DNA from: Kolteria novifilia
GTDB lineage: Bacteria; Planctomycetota; Planctomycetia; Kolteriales; Kolteriaceae
Length of the DNA stretch: 64,000 nt
Reading direction: 5' to 3'
Assembly (NCBI GenBank): GCA_007748055.1
Contig: CP036279.1
Span: 2,170,001-2,234,000 of the forward strand
The notes beneath the pieces were generated by a model, which did no database searches, was not told the DNA's origin, and saw nothing but the letters and a program-made list of their open reading frames with translations. A program made the position numbers and the translations under genes. Of the stretch, positions 1 to 9,398 are shown piece after piece. The stretch's first letter is position 1; each line of letters begins with the position of its first letter.

Positions 1-191
1 ACGAGGGCTCCTTCGACGATGCCGGCGATCAGAAGGGTGTAGCCGAGACGTTCGACAAGGAAGCGGTCTTGTCCATGCCCGAAGAGGACCAGCACCGCGC
101 CCACGGTGGCGATGTGGATCGCGACAAGTCGACGGAAGACCCGCTGGCGGTTCAGGGAGCGTCCGGCATGTTCGAAGATGGGAAGAATCAT
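1..191 (-). CDS. Partial membrane protein, N-terminal end only
   Basis: On the minus strand an ATG at 191 opens a frame that runs off the window start, giving about 63 residues. It starts MILPIFEHAGRS, has a basic stretch (NRQRVFRRL), then a hydrophobic helix (about residues 23-38) and a second helix near the window edge. An in-frame TGA lies about 75 bases upstream of the ATG, so the start is constrained. It is divergent from the glycosyltransferase at 358. The family cannot be recognised from this fragment; an envelope protein is an inference from the two helices. The plus-strand frame at 69-461 over the same bases is less protein-like. Confidence 0.5.
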   Translation of the reverse strand, partial: MILPIFEHAGRSLNRQRVFRRLVAIHIATVGAVLVLFGHGQDRFLVERLGYTLLIAGIVEGAL

Positions 192-357
192 CCGGCGTCC
201 GTGATGGTATTTCTCGTGTCGGTCGTGCTCGCCGGCAAGGGATCACGAGCGGGCCCGGGCATCTTTAGTGTAGCTTTCGCACGGTGGATTGGGATGATCG
301 GGACAGATCCGACCCCGCCGGGGGGAAAGACGAACGAGTGTTCACGGGCACTGCTTC

Positions 358-1767
358 ATGAGTTCCACTTGGCGTCGTCGGTCGATTCTCGCGGCGATCG
401 TCGTTGTCGGAGTGGTCGATCGCTGGCCTGTCGTCGCGACCGAGCAAACGCACCTGGATGAGGAATACTCGATTCGGCAGCACGACACCGGGAGCCTTCG
501 CGTCATGCTCTCGGAGTGGTACGGTCATCCCTTCATCAACGTGATCGGCTACGCCTCTTCGCGCCTTTTTTGGCCGATTGCGGGCGAATATGCCCTCTGG
601 GCGGCCCGTTTTCCGAACTTTTTGGCCGGATTACTGACGATTCTCGTCGTTTTTCGACTCATTCATCGCCGTGTCGGCCCCGAAGCGGCCCTTTTCGGCG
701 CCCTGATGATCGCGATCCTGCCCCAGCATGTCCTCTGGTCCGGTTCCATGAGGGGATACGCCCCGCTAATGCTCTTCGCGGTCCTCGCGAGCGACTATCT
801 CTTCGTCGCGACCGAGTCGGGACGAGCCCGGGATTGGGTCGGATACAGCGCCGCGGCGACTTGTGAGATCTGGACTCATCCGGTCTCGGGCGTCTTGCTC
901 ATCGGCCACTTCGTCTATCTCGGGATCGTATCACTTTGGAATCGGAACCGACGACTTTTCGCTGGAGGCTTGATCGCGTTTAGCGTCGCTGGAATTCTTG
1001 GGGTCGCCTTCTGGGTGACGCCCCTGTTTCTGATCGACAACCAACTGGCCCAGTGGATCCGCGGCGACGGCAGCCCTCGGATGGAAGACTTCTTCTTCAA
1101 CACCCTCTACTGGGCGGTTCGGAAGAATCTCTCGCCGCCGCTGTGTTGGCATGCCGAGTCATCCTATTTCGTCGCCCTCGTTGCCATTTGCGTCTTGGGG
1201 AGCTTGCGCGGCGCGATTCGCGACCGGCTCTACCAGATGGTCGTCGTCCTTTCAGTCGTTTCGTGGCTGGTGTTGGAGATCAACCCCCCGGGGCTGTTCG
1301 ATCCACGCTACGTCTTGTTTCTCTTACCACTGCACGTGGTCTTCGTGGCGGTCTGTCTCGGCTATCTTCCTATTTTTCGCGGCGAGTACCGCTGCTCGCG
1401 ACTCGGAGACGTCCTGTTCGGGACGCTCGGCGCGGTGGCTGCCGTTCAACTTCTCGCGATGGGGCTCGTCCCGTGGAGCGGGGGCGAAGGGCCCTCCCAT
1501 GCGGTCGCGAGTTGGTTGATTCGGGGGATTCCCTGGTCGGCGATCGCCGGCATCTTTCTGGCATGCTGGTGGCCTGTCTCGAGTCGACGAATCGGGATGA
1601 TGACGGTTCCCTTGGGGCTCGCGTTGCTGATGACGCTCTTGATGGCGTTAGATAAGCTTGCGACCACGGACACCGTGTACGCGGGGATCGGACTGCTGAT
1701 TGTCGCGGAATTGATTCATTCACGCGATTTGTGGCCTTCGGTACTCAAGCGACGGTGCGTGTTGTAG
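358..1767 (+). CDS. GT-C fold (GT39/ArnT-like) membrane glycosyltransferase
   Basis: A 469-residue protein with about ten or more hydrophobic helices. It follows the GT-C plan: an N-terminal helix, then an acidic motif in the first extracytoplasmic loop (THLDEEYS, about residues 31-38), where GT39/ArnT enzymes hold their catalytic acid. Such enzymes move a sugar from a polyprenyl-phosphate donor to a lipid, glycan or protein outside the membrane. The downstream GT2 enzyme is of the type that makes such donors. The acceptor and sugar are unknown. The start is the ATG at 358; no strong ribosome-binding site precedes it. The family call is by topology and the DE motif only. Confidence 0.7.
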   Translation: MSSTWRRRSILAAIVVVGVVDRWPVVATEQTHLDEEYSIRQHDTGSLRVMLSEWYGHPFINVIGYASSRLFWPIAGEYALWAARFPNFLAGLLTILVVFRLIHRRVGPEAALFGALMIAILPQHVLWSGSMRGYAPLMLFAVLASDYLFVATESGRARDWVGYSAAATCEIWTHPVSGVLLIGHFVYLGIVSLWNRNRRLFAGGLIAFSVAGILGVAFWVTPLFLIDNQLAQWIRGDGSPRMEDFFFNTLYWAVRKNLSPPLCWHAESSYFVALVAICVLGSLRGAIRDRLYQMVVVLSVVSWLVLEINPPGLFDPRYVLFLLPLHVVFVAVCLGYLPIFRGEYRCSRLGDVLFGTLGAVAAVQLLAMGLVPWSGGEGPSHAVASWLIRGIPWSAIAGIFLACWWPVSSRRIGMMTVPLGLALLMTLLMALDKLATTDTVYAGIGLLIVAELIHSRDLWPSVLKRRCVL

Positions 1768-1963
1768 ATTCTTTCATGTCCGGGGGCCGGGCGAAACGCG
1801 TCGTCCTGGGCGTCGAGCATCGTGAGGGCGTTCGCTCCGGCTCGGTGACTCGGACGATGCGACGCGGATCTTGATCGTCTCTTTCCGATCAAGGGTGCAA
1901 GGATCAACCAAGGGCGTGGAGGGCGGACGGCCTCATCCGTCGCCGCCTCCTCGAGGAGCCGCA

Positions 1964-3214
1964 ATGACCGAGTCAGATGAGAAGTGGACGCTGACGATCG
2001 TGATCCCCGCGTACAACGAGGAAGACGCGATCGGGTCGACGATCAGTCGATGCCTCGACGCCCGCGAGATGATCAAGCGGGAAGGGGGAGTCGATGAGGT
2101 GGAGATCATCGTCGTCAGCGACGGTTCGAGCGATCGCACCGTCGAGATCGCCAAGACCTTCTCCGACATCGGCGTGATCGTCTTTGAGCACAACCGCGGT
2201 TACGGGGCGGCCCTCAAGGAGGGATTCGCGCAGGGGAAAGGCAATTTGGTCAGTTTCCTCGATGCCGACGGGACCTGCGACCCGCGCGTCTTCGCCCAGC
2301 TCTGCCGAGCGGTGATCGACCAGGGGGGCGACATCGTCCTCGGGTCGCGGCTCGGTCCCGACACCAAGATGCCGGCGATTCGCAAGCTGGGGAATCGGAT
2401 CTTCGCGGCCCTCCTGGGTTTTCTCTGCGGTCAATGGGTCACCGACACCGGCAGCGGCATGCGGGTGATGCGCCGATCCTCGCTCGAGCGACTCTACCCC
2501 CTTCCCGATGGGCTTCACTTCACGCCGTCGATGAGCACTCGCGCACTGATGAACGGTTTGAATGTCATCGAAGTGCCGATGCCCTACGAGGAGCGGATCG
2601 GTACGAGCAAGCTGAGCGTCATCCACGACGGATTGCGATTCCTGCGCGTCATCGTCGAAGGAGTGCTCTGCTACCGTCCCGAACGGCTGTTCCTATTCGG
2701 ATTCACGTTTTGCGCGATCGTCAGTCTCCTCTTAGCGGCCTATCCCATTGAATACTACGTCAAGACGTGGCGCGTCGAGGACGGGATGATCTATCGCGTC
2801 CTGATCGGTTTCCTGTTCGCCTCGGTCGGTTTCCTTCAGCTCTGTGGGGCGGCGCTGGCCAACCGGATGTCGGCGCTGCGTCCCCTACGGCGCGAGGATC
2901 AGACTTTCTGGGCGTCGACCGTTTCCCTGATGTTCGAGGGAAAGGCTCTCGCGGCGCTCATCGGATTGGCGCTGGTGATCGCTCTCTGGCTTCTGGGGCC
3001 AGGCCTGTTCGAGTACTTGACGACCGGGAAGGTGTCTCCGACCAACCTTCACTGGTCGCGGCTGCTCGTTGGCATTTTCGCGATTCTCTCGGCGTTTCAG
3101 GCTCTGATCACCGGCGTCTTGCTCCGCGTTCTGGCGATCTGGCGGGTTCAGGAGGAACTTCGGGGACGGCGTGCCCATCCCGAAGTGGATCGTCGTCGAT
3201 CCGACGATTCCTAA
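1964..3214 (+). CDS. Family 2 glycosyltransferase, DPM1-like with C-terminal membrane helices
   Basis: A 416-residue protein with an N-terminal GT-A domain: VIPAYNEEDAIGSTI, then VSDGSSDRT, then FLDADGTCDP, which carries the nucleotide-sugar/metal DxD motif. It resembles polyprenyl-phosphate mannose or glucose synthases (DPM1/GtrB-like). About four hydrophobic helices follow from residue 240, so it is membrane bound. The frame is open from 1871, but the ATG at 1964 is preferred because GGAG lies just upstream and the catalytic domain starts about ten residues later. The likely role is supplying a lipid-linked sugar to the GT-C enzymes on either side. The end is followed closely by the methyltransferase. 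Confidence 0.82.
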   Translation: MTESDEKWTLTIVIPAYNEEDAIGSTISRCLDAREMIKREGGVDEVEIIVVSDGSSDRTVEIAKTFSDIGVIVFEHNRGYGAALKEGFAQGKGNLVSFLDADGTCDPRVFAQLCRAVIDQGGDIVLGSRLGPDTKMPAIRKLGNRIFAALLGFLCGQWVTDTGSGMRVMRRSSLERLYPLPDGLHFTPSMSTRALMNGLNVIEVPMPYEERIGTSKLSVIHDGLRFLRVIVEGVLCYRPERLFLFGFTFCAIVSLLLAAYPIEYYVKTWRVEDGMIYRVLIGFLFASVGFLQLCGAALANRMSALRPLRREDQTFWASTVSLMFEGKALAALIGLALVIALWLLGPGLFEYLTTGKVSPTNLHWSRLLVGIFAILSAFQALITGVLLRVLAIWRVQEELRGRRAHPEVDRRRSDDS

Positions 3215-3305
3215 ATCGCGCTTCTCGCGATTGTTGTCTGGATGGGATGAACTGGCGTCGCTTCGGGGCAAGTCAAGAGCGTGTCGAGGAGGAGAAACGG
3301 CCGCG

Positions 3306-4010
3306 ATGGAATCGTCCACGGGAAGTGAGTCGTTCGACGAGTACGCCGACGACTACAACGCCGCGTTGGAGCAGGGGCTCTCCGTTTCGGGAGAATCGAA
3401 GGACTTTTTCGCCGCCGGGCGGGTCGCGTGGCTGGCGCGGTGCTTGCGGGGAGAGCGATACTCCGTCGCCCGGGTTGTCGACTTCGGGTGTGGAACCGGC
3501 TCGGCGACGCCGTTCCTTCTCGATCAACTCCAGGCCGAGCAACTCACTGGCATCGACGTCTCCGAGCGCTCGCTGGCGGTCGCTCGAGAGACGTACGGAG
3601 ATCATCCCGCGGTCTTCGGCGGAAGCGGTGAGTTCCCCGCCGATGCCACGGCGGATCTCGTCTTCACCAACGGCGTTTTTCACCATATTCCGCCGGACGA
3701 ACGACCGGCGGCTTTCCGCGATATTCACGCCCGCCTCAAAGATGGGGGGTACCTCGCGTTCTGGGAGAACAACCCATGGAATCCCGGTACTCGCTACGTG
3801 ATGAGCAAGATCCCCTTCGATCGCGACGCGATCATGGTCTGGCCCCGGCAGGCTCGTCGACTCGCCGCGAGTGTCGGCTTGCAGGTGGTGCGGTTTGACT
3901 TCCAGTTCATTTTTCCGCGCGTTCTCGGTTTCCTGCGGCCGCTGGAACCGTGCTTCTCTCCTTTCCCGCTCGGCGCTCAGTACCAAATGCTCTGCATCAA
4001 ACGAGGCTGA
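3306..4010 (+). CDS. SAM-dependent class I methyltransferase
   Basis: A 234-residue protein. Motif I, VVDFGCGTGSATPFL (about residues 55-69), binds S-adenosylmethionine. The acidic end of strand 2 is in LTGIDVSERSL, and a later strand reads DLVFTNGVFHHI. The fold is that of UbiE/ubiG-like methyltransferases acting on small molecules or lipids. The frame is open back to 3171, overlapping the GT2 gene, but the ATG at 3306 has a good ribosome-binding site (GGAGGAG about 10 bases upstream) and begins just before the conserved domain. It is co-directional with the glycosyltransferases, so a glycolipid or polyprenol substrate is possible. The substrate is not determinable. Confidence 0.8.
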   Translation: MESSTGSESFDEYADDYNAALEQGLSVSGESKDFFAAGRVAWLARCLRGERYSVARVVDFGCGTGSATPFLLDQLQAEQLTGIDVSERSLAVARETYGDHPAVFGGSGEFPADATADLVFTNGVFHHIPPDERPAAFRDIHARLKDGGYLAFWENNPWNPGTRYVMSKIPFDRDAIMVWPRQARRLAASVGLQVVRFDFQFIFPRVLGFLRPLEPCFSPFPLGAQYQMLCIKRG

Positions 4011-4596
4011 TCATTCGGTGGGCACGCGGTCGATCCTGACGCTCTTCATGGTGCAATCCGCTTGGTATTGATGGTTGATTCTTGGGTTTCTGTGTTCTTC
4101 TCTCCTCTTTTTCGGTCGACGGTGAGTCGTTCTGCCGGGAATGGGTCGTGGGATGGAGATTGCCCAACGTGCGTCGAAAGTGAATGAAGAGGAGCATCCG
4201 AACGTGGAAACAATCACAGAGACCTGTCCGGTGAATGAGGGAGCCATGACCATGGGATTCGATCGCCCGCTTTGTGTGATCTCGGAAGGCAATCTCTGCT
4301 GCCACGCTGGATACCATCGAACTCAGCACCGATGCCCAAGTGGCGACGTTCATCAGACGCCGGAGGACTGTATCTTCTTGGTCCAGATCCCAGGGTATTC
4401 CGTCACGCCCGCCAAGCGAGAAGTGACGACCCACTAGACCCACCACCCGATCCACCCCGGCGAGAGTCGCTCTCTCCCGCCGGTGAACCCCGTCTCCTTC
4501 AATTCTCCAACGAGCACCGCTGCGTCTTGTCCATCGACCGATCGCTAGCCATATTGACCATGGTGCGAGCGATCAGATGGAAAGGACGAAAACCTG
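4011..4596 (+). other. 586-base region without a secure gene
   Basis: No frame here has the strong third-position GC bias of its neighbours. The plus frame ending at 4437 has an ATG at 4246 preceded by GAGGGAGCC. It would give a 63-residue cysteine-containing peptide with no recognised family, a low-probability gene. A 152-codon minus frame over the same region is equally unconvincing. The promoter for the next two membrane proteins is probably here. Confidence 0.4.
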
Positions 4597-6279
4597 GTGA
4601 GCCATCTGGGATTGATGCAAGTGATGGCTTCGTGGGGCCTGTGGGTGAGCGCCGTGTCGCTCCTCCTTCTGTGTCCTCGAAAAAATCTTTCGCCTCTAGG
4701 GAAGGGCTGGCGGTCGTGGTCAGTCCGCCCCGTCGGGTCGTCGTTGCTCGTCGCGTTTACGGCGACGGGGATCTGTCTTAGCGTCGGGTTGGGGCATTGG
4801 CCCGCCCCGCGCGCTCACGATGAACATGCCTATCTGTTGCTTTCGGACACCTTCGCCCATGGTCGTCTGACCAACCCAACTCACCCCTTGCCCGCCGCGT
4901 TTGAGAGTCCTTACCTCATCTTCTCACCGACCTATTCCAGCAAGTATCCGCCCGCGTCGTCCCTCTTCATGGCGATCGGTCAGCGGCTGTTCGGGGTGCC
5001 GCTGGTGGGAGTGTGGCTCGGCTTCGCGCTGGCATCGTTGGCGACTCTTTGGATGCTGCGCGCATGGCTCCCGCCCCGCTGGGCGTTGGTGGGAGCTCTC
5101 TTGGCGACGGCGCATGTCCACATCGCCGCGGCGCCGATCTTCAGTTGGAGCAACACCTACTGGGGAGGCAGTATCGCGATGCTCGGGGGGGCACTCCTCT
5201 TCGGAGCGATGCGCCGCGTCATGCGTCGACCCAGCATCGTCGACTCGATGCTCCTTGGCGTCGGGCTCGTCCTCATGGCGAACACCCGCCCCTTCGAGGG
5301 GCTGATCGCCTCACTCTTCGCGGCGGCGGCGCTTTTGGCCTGGCTGATCGGGTCGAACCGGTTCTCTCTTGGGCGCGTTCTGCTCACGCTGGTCTTGCCG
5401 ACTTGCGTGCCCCTCGTGGCCGGCGCACTCTTGATGGGCGTCTACAACCGCGCGGTAACCGGCTCGGCGCTGCGGATGCCCTACATGCATCACGAGGAGA
5501 TTTACGGAGTCGCTCCCCTTTTTCTGTGGCAGTCGCCCAAGCCGGCCAAACAGATCGAGAACCCTCGACTGAGCGAGTATCAGAACTTCTGGGCGGTCAG
5601 ACAGTACACTCGTCAGCAGACTCTCGAGGGTTATTGGGAAGGGTTCGAGCGGAAATGGAGTTGGATCTACCGCTTCTATCTCCCTCTCTTTTGGTTTTAC
5701 CTCGTGCCGCTGATTCCCTTCACGTGGACCAATCGCTGGGCGCTCTTCGCCTCTTCGACGATCTTGCTAACGTTGGGAGTCGGTGCGTTGTGCACTTGGT
5801 TTCTCCCTCACTACGTGGCACCGTTGGTTCCGCTGTGGTTCTTTCTCGTCACGAGCCTCTTTCGCAAAGCCTATGTCGCGTTTCGCGAGTCGAAGCTTGG
5901 CCGAGCGGTGACGATCGGCGTGATTGTCCTCGTGATGATGACGCAGGCAATGGTTCTTCCCCTTGGCCCGGACAAACGCGATCGCTTCAATTGGGAACGC
6001 GAACGATGCCGGCGCTACTTCGAGTCCCAGCCCGGTCGCCATCTCGTGATTGTTCGCTACCGTCCGGGCGACGACATCGACGACGAATGGGTTTACAACG
6101 GAGCAGATCTCTTTGGCGACAAGGTCCTCTGGGCTCACGATCTGGGTAGGGAACCAAACGCCGAGTTGATGCGCTACTACTTCGACCGGACGACGTGGCT
6201 GGTTGTTCCTTCGGGGGACGACGGCCGACTCGAGGTGACCAAGGAGTACACACCATGGAAACCGACGTCGCTTCAATGA
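4597..6279 (+). CDS. GT-C type integral membrane glycosyltransferase, paralogue 1
   Basis: A 560-residue polytopic protein, closely related to the next gene. Shared features include a HDExxYLL motif in the first outer loop (residues near 77), a SKYPP motif, a WSNTYWGG motif, and NTRPFEG between later helices. The conserved acidic HDE fits the catalytic loop of GT39-type enzymes. The C-terminal 100 residues form a soluble domain with VYNGADL and LWAHDLG. The start could be the GTG at 4597 or the ATG at 4615. The two paralogues align from the earlier codon, which is used here. Its substrate is unknown; polyprenyl-phosphate sugar transfer is inferred. Confidence 0.68.
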   Translation: MSHLGLMQVMASWGLWVSAVSLLLLCPRKNLSPLGKGWRSWSVRPVGSSLLVAFTATGICLSVGLGHWPAPRAHDEHAYLLLSDTFAHGRLTNPTHPLPAAFESPYLIFSPTYSSKYPPASSLFMAIGQRLFGVPLVGVWLGFALASLATLWMLRAWLPPRWALVGALLATAHVHIAAAPIFSWSNTYWGGSIAMLGGALLFGAMRRVMRRPSIVDSMLLGVGLVLMANTRPFEGLIASLFAAAALLAWLIGSNRFSLGRVLLTLVLPTCVPLVAGALLMGVYNRAVTGSALRMPYMHHEEIYGVAPLFLWQSPKPAKQIENPRLSEYQNFWAVRQYTRQQTLEGYWEGFERKWSWIYRFYLPLFWFYLVPLIPFTWTNRWALFASSTILLTLGVGALCTWFLPHYVAPLVPLWFFLVTSLFRKAYVAFRESKLGRAVTIGVIVLVMMTQAMVLPLGPDKRDRFNWERERCRRYFESQPGRHLVIVRYRPGDDIDDEWVYNGADLFGDKVLWAHDLGREPNAELMRYYFDRTTWLVVPSGDDGRLEVTKEYTPWKPTSLQ

Positions 6280-6295
6280 ATGATCGGAGTGTTGT

Positions 6296-7969
6296 TTGAC
6301 GCGTCTTGGCCCCATGGAAGTGATGATCGCTTGGGGACTTTGGGCCGGTCTACTGAGCCTCTTTGTCCTGGTCCCCCATCGACGGCTCTCCTCGCGGGGA
6401 AGGGCGACGCGGCGATTCCTCCTCCGTCCGGTTGGCGCCTCGCTGGTCGTCGCGCTGACGTCCCTCGGGGTATGTCTGACGATCGCGCTTGCTCGTTGGC
6501 CCGTTCCCAGAGTCCACGATGAGTTCTCGTATCTCCTCATGGCGGAAACGTTCGCCTCGGGGCGTCTGGTCAATCCTCCGTGTCCCTTTCCCGAACACTT
6601 CGAAAGTCCGCACATCCTCTTTCGCGGTTGCTACGCCTCGAAGTATCCACCCGCGGCCGGACTCTTTCTCGCCTTGGGGAGAGTGGCGACTGGGATGACG
6701 CTTGTGGGCGTTTGGATCGGGTATGTGATCGCGTCGCTCGCGTTGCTCTGGATGTTGTGGGCCTGGCTCCCTCCACGTTGGGCCCTTGTCGGGACGATGC
6801 TCTTCACGACGCATGCCAACCTCGCGGCCAATGGGATGTTCGGATGGTCGAATACCTACTGGGGAGGCGCTCCGGCGATGATCGGCGGTGCCCTCTTGTT
6901 CGGAGCTCTGCGACGGCTGCTAACGCGAGAGCGGTTGTTCGACAGTTTCGCGATGGGGGTCGGTGTCGCCTTGCTCGCGAACACGCGCCCGTTCGAGGGG
7001 TTTCTCGCGACCCTGGCGGCGATGGTACCGCTCGCGATCTCGATACATTCCGCGCCGCGACTCGCTTGGCGTCGATTGGCGAGGATCACCTTGCCGGCGG
7101 CGGCGGTGCTATTCGTCTGCGCGGGGGCCATGGGGATCTACCATCGCGCGGTGACCGGTTCGATGTGGAAGCTGCCCTACCAGGTGCACGAGGAGACCTA
7201 CGGGGCGGCTCCCATCTTCGTCTTCCAAGGCACCGGTCCGATTCCCGACTATCCCAACCCGCGAATACGCGACTTCCATGTGAATTGGACGCTCGGAGCC
7301 TACCGCTCTCAGCGTACCTGGAAGGGCTATACGGAAGTGCTGTGCAACAAGCTCTCGTGGGCGGGACGCTACTACTTCCCCTCCGGCTGGCTCCTGGCGT
7401 TGCTCCTTTCTCCGTTGGGGATGACGACGCGTTGGGGACGCTTCGCCGGTGTTGTCATCGCCGGGATCTTGGCGATCTGTTTGCAGTGCATCTACCTGTT
7501 TGCACACTACTTCGCCCCGGTGGTGGGACTGTTGGCGTTTCTGGTCGCCCTTTCGTTGCGGCGACTATTTCTGCTTCGCACGGGCGAGCACTCGTGGAGA
7601 AAAACGGCGGTTCTGCTACTCTTTCTCATGACGCTGAGTCCCTGTCTCGAACTTGCGAACGGGCTGAGCGCACCAGGGGACTGGGTCTCGGCGCGGATGG
7701 GGCTGCGCAAGCGACTCTCGGGCCTGTCGGGGAAGCATCTCGTTCTGGTTCGCTATCCGCCGGACTATCCGCTCAACGACGAGTGGGTCTACAACGGTGC
7801 CGACCTCGAGGGTGCGAAGGTCCTGTGGGCACACGATCTCGGTCCCGAGCGCAATGCCGACCTGATGCGCCACTTTGCCGATCGTGCGGTTTGGATCGTC
7901 ATCCCCGCGAAGGATGACGAGCCCCCAACCGTCATCCGCCATGACCGACCATCCTCACGAGCCGACTAA
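6296..7969 (+). CDS. GT-C type integral membrane glycosyltransferase, paralogue 2
   Basis: A 557-residue tandem paralogue of the preceding gene, 16 bases downstream and so probably co-transcribed. It keeps the HDEFSYLL outer-loop motif, SKYPPAAG, WSNTYWGG, NTRPFEG and the C-terminal VYNGADLEG / LWAHDLGPE segment. Start codons are a TTG at 6296 or an ATG at 6314. The first copy has the same choice (GTG, then ATG six codons later), so the ambiguity was inherited. Two diverged copies suggest different acceptors or sugars. The next gene is more than 190 bases away, so the unit likely ends here. Confidence 0.68.
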   Translation: MTRLGPMEVMIAWGLWAGLLSLFVLVPHRRLSSRGRATRRFLLRPVGASLVVALTSLGVCLTIALARWPVPRVHDEFSYLLMAETFASGRLVNPPCPFPEHFESPHILFRGCYASKYPPAAGLFLALGRVATGMTLVGVWIGYVIASLALLWMLWAWLPPRWALVGTMLFTTHANLAANGMFGWSNTYWGGAPAMIGGALLFGALRRLLTRERLFDSFAMGVGVALLANTRPFEGFLATLAAMVPLAISIHSAPRLAWRRLARITLPAAAVLFVCAGAMGIYHRAVTGSMWKLPYQVHEETYGAAPIFVFQGTGPIPDYPNPRIRDFHVNWTLGAYRSQRTWKGYTEVLCNKLSWAGRYYFPSGWLLALLLSPLGMTTRWGRFAGVVIAGILAICLQCIYLFAHYFAPVVGLLAFLVALSLRRLFLLRTGEHSWRKTAVLLLFLMTLSPCLELANGLSAPGDWVSARMGLRKRLSGLSGKHLVLVRYPPDYPLNDEWVYNGADLEGAKVLWAHDLGPERNADLMRHFADRAVWIVIPAKDDEPPTVIRHDRPSSRAD

Positions 7970-8004
7970 AAGCGGTTCAAGGTGGTCGCGCGAGCCGAAG
8001 CGAA

Positions 8005-8031
8005 TTGCCTGGTGGCGGGAGCTGGTATAAT
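8005..8031 (+). promoter_or_regulatory. Candidate sigma-70-type promoter upstream of htrA
   Basis: TTGCCT (8005-8010) and a perfect TATAAT (8026-8031) are separated by 15 bases, slightly short of the usual 17. The box lies 136 bases before the HtrA start. A 9-bp inverted repeat (GCCGCTCGA at 8084-8092 and its complement at 8112-8120) sits in the intervening leader and could form a hairpin. Planctomycete promoter consensus is poorly known, so this is suggestive only. Confidence 0.4.
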
Positions 8032-8166
8032 AGGTCGGGAGGATGATACCTCCCCACCGACAGGCCTCCGCTTTGCGGGCTGTGCCGCTCGAGTACCACG
8101 TGCCGACCCATTCGAGCGGCCCTCCTTGGAACGAAAAGTGATGAACGTTTCGATGGGTTGTTGACG

Positions 8167-9378
8167 ATGAGAGAGCACAGAAAGTACGACTGGCTGGAAG
8201 AAGAATCACCTCGCGACGGACGGGTGCCGAACGGGTCACCCGATCGATATCGACTCATTAAGTTGTTGGCCCTTCTCGCGATACTCGCGGTGGGCGTTCA
8301 GGTCGGTCGGATCGTCGAGTCCCGGCGGGCCGATGTTCGCGATCCCAACGCGGTTCCTCGTCTCGTCGCCGAGCGGGGTGAGCTAGATGATGACGAAGCC
8401 GAGGCGATCGCGCTCTTTCGCGAGGCGGCTCCGTCGGTCGTCTACGTGACGACGATGTCCCATCGCGTCTCGCCGCTGAACATGAACGCGACCGAGATTC
8501 CCAACGGGACCGGGAGCGGCTTCGTCTGGGATGCCAACGGTTTTCTCGTCACGAACTACCACGTGATCGAGTCGGCGGCGCGCGGCGACGACAGCGTCAG
8601 GGTCACCCTCGAGGATGGATCGACTCACGATGCCTCCATTGTCGGGGTGGCCGAGCATCATGACCTGGCGGTCCTGCATATCGATGTTGAGGACAGAGAG
8701 CTCCGGCCGTTGCCGATCGGATCCTCCGACGAACTCGAGGTTGGCCAGCACGTCTACGCGATTGGCAACCCATTCGGTCTCGACCAAACGCTCACGACCG
8801 GGGTGGTCAGCGGCTTGGGACGAGAGATCCGATCGCAAACGGGACGCAAGATCCGTTCCGTGATTCAAACCGACGCGGCGATCAACCCTGGCAACTCGGG
8901 CGGTCCGCTGCTCGACAGTTCGGGTCGTCTCATCGGGATCAACACCGCGATCCTGAGTCCCTCCGGCGCCTACTCCGGCGTCGGCTTCGCCGTGCCCGTT
9001 CAGATGATCAACAAAGTCGTTCCGCAACTGGTCAAGCATGGACGCGTCATCCGGCCGGTGATCGGCATCCAGGTCGCGACCGACGCCATCGCGCGTCGCG
9101 TCGGGATCGCGGCGGGTGTTCTCATCGTCAACGTGGAGCCGGGCAGCGCCGCTGAAAAGGCGGGGTTCGAGCCGACGCAGTATTTGAGGAGTGGCAAGAT
9201 CCGTCTGGGCGACATCATCGTGGCGATCGAGGACAAGCAGATCGGAACGAACGATGACCTCTTCGAGATCCTCGACCAATACAAGGTGGGGGATGAAGTG
9301 ACGATCGTCGTGGAACGCGGCGACATACGACTCCCGCTCCGCGTCTCCTTGCAGGACGAAGGCGACCTGCGAGACTGA
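8167..9378 (+). CDS. HtrA/DegP-family serine protease with one PDZ domain
   Basis: A 403-residue S1C protease. One membrane helix (about residues 29-46) anchors it in the inner membrane with the protease outside. The catalytic triad is visible: His132 in TNYHVIES, Asp166 in HHDLAVLH and Ser244 in GNSGGPLL. A single PDZ domain follows (about 300-400), with GSAAEKAGF and LGDIIVAIED. The size and plan match DegS/YkdA-type stress proteases that cut misfolded or regulatory envelope proteins. The ATG at 8167 is chosen; TTG codons at 8158 and 8161 are alternatives. A seven-codon frame starting at 8141 ends in the TGA at 8162-8164. The gene is convergent with the DUF1501 gene, only 20 bases away. Confidence 0.93.
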   Translation: MREHRKYDWLEEESPRDGRVPNGSPDRYRLIKLLALLAILAVGVQVGRIVESRRADVRDPNAVPRLVAERGELDDDEAEAIALFREAAPSVVYVTTMSHRVSPLNMNATEIPNGTGSGFVWDANGFLVTNYHVIESAARGDDSVRVTLEDGSTHDASIVGVAEHHDLAVLHIDVEDRELRPLPIGSSDELEVGQHVYAIGNPFGLDQTLTTGVVSGLGREIRSQTGRKIRSVIQTDAAINPGNSGGPLLDSSGRLIGINTAILSPSGAYSGVGFAVPVQMINKVVPQLVKHGRVIRPVIGIQVATDAIARRVGIAAGVLIVNVEPGSAAEKAGFEPTQYLRSGKIRLGDIIVAIEDKQIGTNDDLFEILDQYKVGDEVTIVVERGDIRLPLRVSLQDEGDLRD

Positions 9379-9398
9379 TCGCATCGCCATCGAACGTG

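Noticed and set aside
3997-4455. Minus-strand frame of 152 codons downstream of the methyltransferase
   Set aside because: Weak codon bias, no ribosome-binding site and no recognised motif.
6580-7917. Plus-strand frame of 445 codons
   Set aside because: It overlaps the second GT-C paralogue in another frame. The product is Arg/Gly/Asp-rich and not protein-like.
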